Of a stretch of 64,000 nt of DNA, positions 62,091 through 64,000 are shown in pieces (positions within the stretch are counted from its first letter, which is position 1; every line of letters starts with the position of its first letter). The stretch covers positions 2,121,501-2,185,500 of the forward strand of contig CAHIKZ030004540.1 of NCBI GenBank assembly GCA_903632075.3, read 5' to 3'. The notes beneath the pieces were generated by a model, which was not told where the DNA came from, ran no database searches, and worked only from the letters and a program-made list of their open reading frames with translations. This stretch comes from Acanthosepion pharaonis (taxonomy: Eukaryota; Mollusca; Cephalopoda; Sepiida; Sepiidae). Made by a program: the position numbers and the translations under genes.

Positions 62091-62337
62091 GAAAGAAACA
62101 AGAGACATTACAAGGATAAAGTAATAAAGAAACATTGTTTCAACAAAATATCCACTAGTATGGACAGTGAAATGAGAACAATCTATCCTCATGAATTGAA
62201 TAAAGTATTAATTTTGAAATTCCCAGAAAGATACCAACTTCAAAAGATGCTGGAAGAAGGCCAGAAAGTACCACAAGCAAAATACTATAACTATAATAAC
62301 CAAGATAAGGATATTAGTCAGAGAAAATGAATGTATA

Positions 62338-62360
62338 TAATAATAATAATAATAATAATA
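62338..62360. repeat. (TAA)n microsatellite
   Basis: About seven to eight units. Confidence 0.9.
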
Positions 62361-62368
62361 TTTCAAAA

Positions 62369-62480
62369 ATTCAATCAATAATTTTACTAACTCCATGTAA
62401 TATAACTGGTTGCAACAGCTTGTGCTTACTACCCTCAACCCCACCTTGACCGGGGGCGGGGGTGCCTGATTGAGTTTTAA
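62369..62480. repeat. Direct repeat flanking the right arm, copy 1
   Basis: attcaatcaataattttact, tgtaatataactggttgcaa, cagcttgtgcttactaccct, then ccaccttgacc and gggggtgcctga. Copy 2 (63096-63203) starts at the other edge of the arm. Confidence 0.82.
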
Positions 62481-62482
62481 CA

Positions 62483-63097
62483 AGCAATTAAGAGGTGGTT
62501 CCATGCTCATCAAAACCTCTTGATCAGAGGTATTGCTGTTGGATATAGTTTATCGTCTTACCCAGGACGGCAGTAATTTTAAAATAAGCTTTTACCATAT
62601 GTAAGTATCTATTTCTGATGTTGTCTCCATATATTTCAGGATGCTGAGATTCACGGTGGAGGGAAGAAGATCAGTGCTTACATTGCACTCTTGGTGACCA
62701 ATCACAAGGATCCCAAAGAACATGGAGAAAACTTTCTCCATTACATGGCTGCTACTCCGGATCATGCAGAGTTTGTGAAAGGCAAGATACTCTACAGAGA
62801 CATGAAAGGTGTGAGGTAGGTATTTAAATAGGATCCGAGTGTAATTCAAATGTGCAGATGATGTAACGTTTGGCAGCTTGGAATTCTGATTCCTAGCCAT
62901 TATCTATTATACCATCCACACATCCAAACTAGTATTCTCAAGTGGTCACCCATCTAAGTACAAACAAGGTTTGATGTTGCTTAACTCTGGTGATCATATG
63001 AAAACCAGTGTGATGTGGATGTAAGGCTCCCTTGTTTTATATTATTGTTACTTTTCTACTATATTTTTTTATTCCTTCCTTCACGGTAATTAACATT
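62483..63097 (+). repeat. Right arm of the inverted duplication carrying an exon 4 copy
   Basis: Inverse of 44963-45580. It contains the end of SINE-like copy 3, the exon 4 copy at 62640-62815 and a 5S/tRNA SINE fragment at 62885-63005. It is bounded on both sides by the ~105-bp direct repeat. Confidence 0.92.
62640..62815 (+). pseudogene. Inverted second copy of EFCAB5-like exon 4
   Basis: 176 nt with intact acceptor (CCATATATTTCAG) and donor (GTAGGT), open in the same frame as exon 4. I count about four substitutions against 45250-45425; one changes Arg to His, the others are silent. It is antisense to the host gene and has no partner exons on the plus strand in this window, so it is most likely a stranded pseudo-exon. 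A plus-strand gene copy continuing beyond 64000 cannot be excluded. Confidence 0.8.
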
Positions 63098-63203
63098 CAA
63101 TCAATAATTTTACAGACTCCGTGTAATATAACTGGTTGCAACAGCTTGTGTTTACTACCCCTGACCCCATCTTGACCAGGGGGTGCCTGACTGGGGTTCC
63201 CAG
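63096..63203. repeat. Direct repeat flanking the right arm, copy 2
   Basis: attcaatcaataattttaca, tgtaatataactggttgcaa, cagcttgtgtttactacccc, then tcttgaccaggggg and tgcctga. About 90 percent like copy 1 by eye. Confidence 0.82.
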
Positions 63204-63919
63204 TTAGTGCTTTGTGACTCTTGCTATCTTATCGACATTCGCTATTTTCTACCTACACTTGTATATAATACAAATTAAACTAAGCACAAATGACGTAAAA
63301 TTTTTTTATGGATTTTGACATCCTCCTACGTTCTTTCTTTTTGTTTTTGTCCAAATCTGTGAATCTGTTTTTGCTCAAATTAGATCTAGAAAAACACCAT
63401 GCAAAATTCACTACTTTTTTTTTGTTATCTATAACGTTGAATGTATTAAAATTATTCAACTTTTTAACAAGAAAAATCTCAAGTTGATGTTAAAAATTGC
63501 CACAAAATATTGCTTTAAGATGGAATGATCTATTATGACATGTCTCTAATTTCTATTTAGATACATTGTATTTATTTTCAATATTCTAGTTGAATTGTTC
63601 ACCTATATTGCTTATGATCCATTATTGTACATAATTAGGTTACAATAAAATATGTGTTTTATATGAATACCACCTTATGAAAATTGAGATGTAGTAAAGT
63701 CGGGGGGGGGGCATATCATAGATTCAGTGAGGGCCCACAAGACCCATCACCAGTCCTTGGTTCTAATACAGATTCTTGCTGTAGCAAAAGATAAGAACTT
63801 TACCTTGCTTATTGGTAAATGTAGACTCATGCCTTCTAATGTAATTATTAATATTATTATTAACAGTAAAAAAAAAAATAGTCTTGAGTTGATAGGGGAG
63901 GGATACAATTCCTGATGAG
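63204..63919. other. AT-rich stretch, no recognised feature
   Basis: A G-run at about 63702-63710 and an A-run at about 63868-63878. No exon found. Confidence 0.4.
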
Positions 63920-64000
63920 CTTGTATGAATGGATGATGGAACAGAGAGGAGAGGAGCCTTAGCAAATGGGGAAAATCTACTAAAGGACAAAGAAGATAGA
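63920..64000 (+). mobile_element. LINE 3'-coding remnant, cut by the window end
   Basis: The plus strand gives EWMMEQRGEEP, a stop, then QMGKI, matching the minus-strand remnant at 42800-42865 and the KWM...LLKAT pattern of 25430-25990. Confidence 0.4.

Overview
The window is animal nuclear DNA: AT-rich, with small exons bounded by GT/AG introns of 0.9 to more than 7 kb, and dense transposons, satellites and (TA)n/(CA)n microsatellites. The mix of repeats (mariner with an NPLDY-type transposase, Tc1, LINE tails, 5S-rRNA-derived SINEs, fold-back elements, CA/TA arrays) looks lophotrochozoan, perhaps a cephalopod mollusc. That taxonomic reading is an inference from style, not from a diagnostic gene.

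One host gene can be reconstructed. Nine minus-strand exons between 59264 and 19133 have compatible phases at all eight junctions and join into 525 uninterrupted codons. In order they encode a degenerate EF-hand, a helical EF-hand-like region, a linker, a first GAF domain spread over exons 4-7, and a second GAF-like domain in exons 8-9. The order and motifs fit EFCAB5 (EF-hand calcium-binding domain-containing protein 5), so the call is EFCAB5-like. Both ends are open: exon 1 begins with an acceptor and exon 9 ends with a donor, so the gene runs out of the window on both sides. Exons 5 and 6 are short and were found by reading the splice sites and conserved GAF motifs.

Layout from left to right. 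1-18375 is a tandem array of a 117-bp unit, about 155 copies by length, lying beyond the exon 9 donor. 18376-35147 holds exons 9, 8 and 7 and introns with a deleted mariner element, MITEs, LINE remnants, a SINE-like element and two solo LTRs. 35800-38735 is a second tandem array with a unit of about 171 bp. 38885-45600 holds exons 5 and 4, a fold-back element, a decayed Ty3/Gypsy retrotransposon, 5S/tRNA-derived SINEs and the left arm of an inverted duplication. 45600-59264 holds exons 3, 2 and 1, a 177-bp array grown from a LINE tail, a nearly complete Tc1 element with terminal inverted repeats of about 215 bp, minisatellites, a large fold-back element, a solo LTR and a 5'-truncated LINE. 59265-64000 is presumed intron upstream of exon 1, with transposon remnants and the right arm of the inverted duplication.

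The most unusual structure is the inverted duplication. About 615 bp carrying exon 4 with both splice sites (44963-45580) recurs in opposite orientation at 62483-63097, about 17 kb away. The second copy sits between two direct repeats of about 105 bp. Exons 1-3 lie between the arms, so a pre-mRNA crossing both could fold into a long duplex that includes exon 4.
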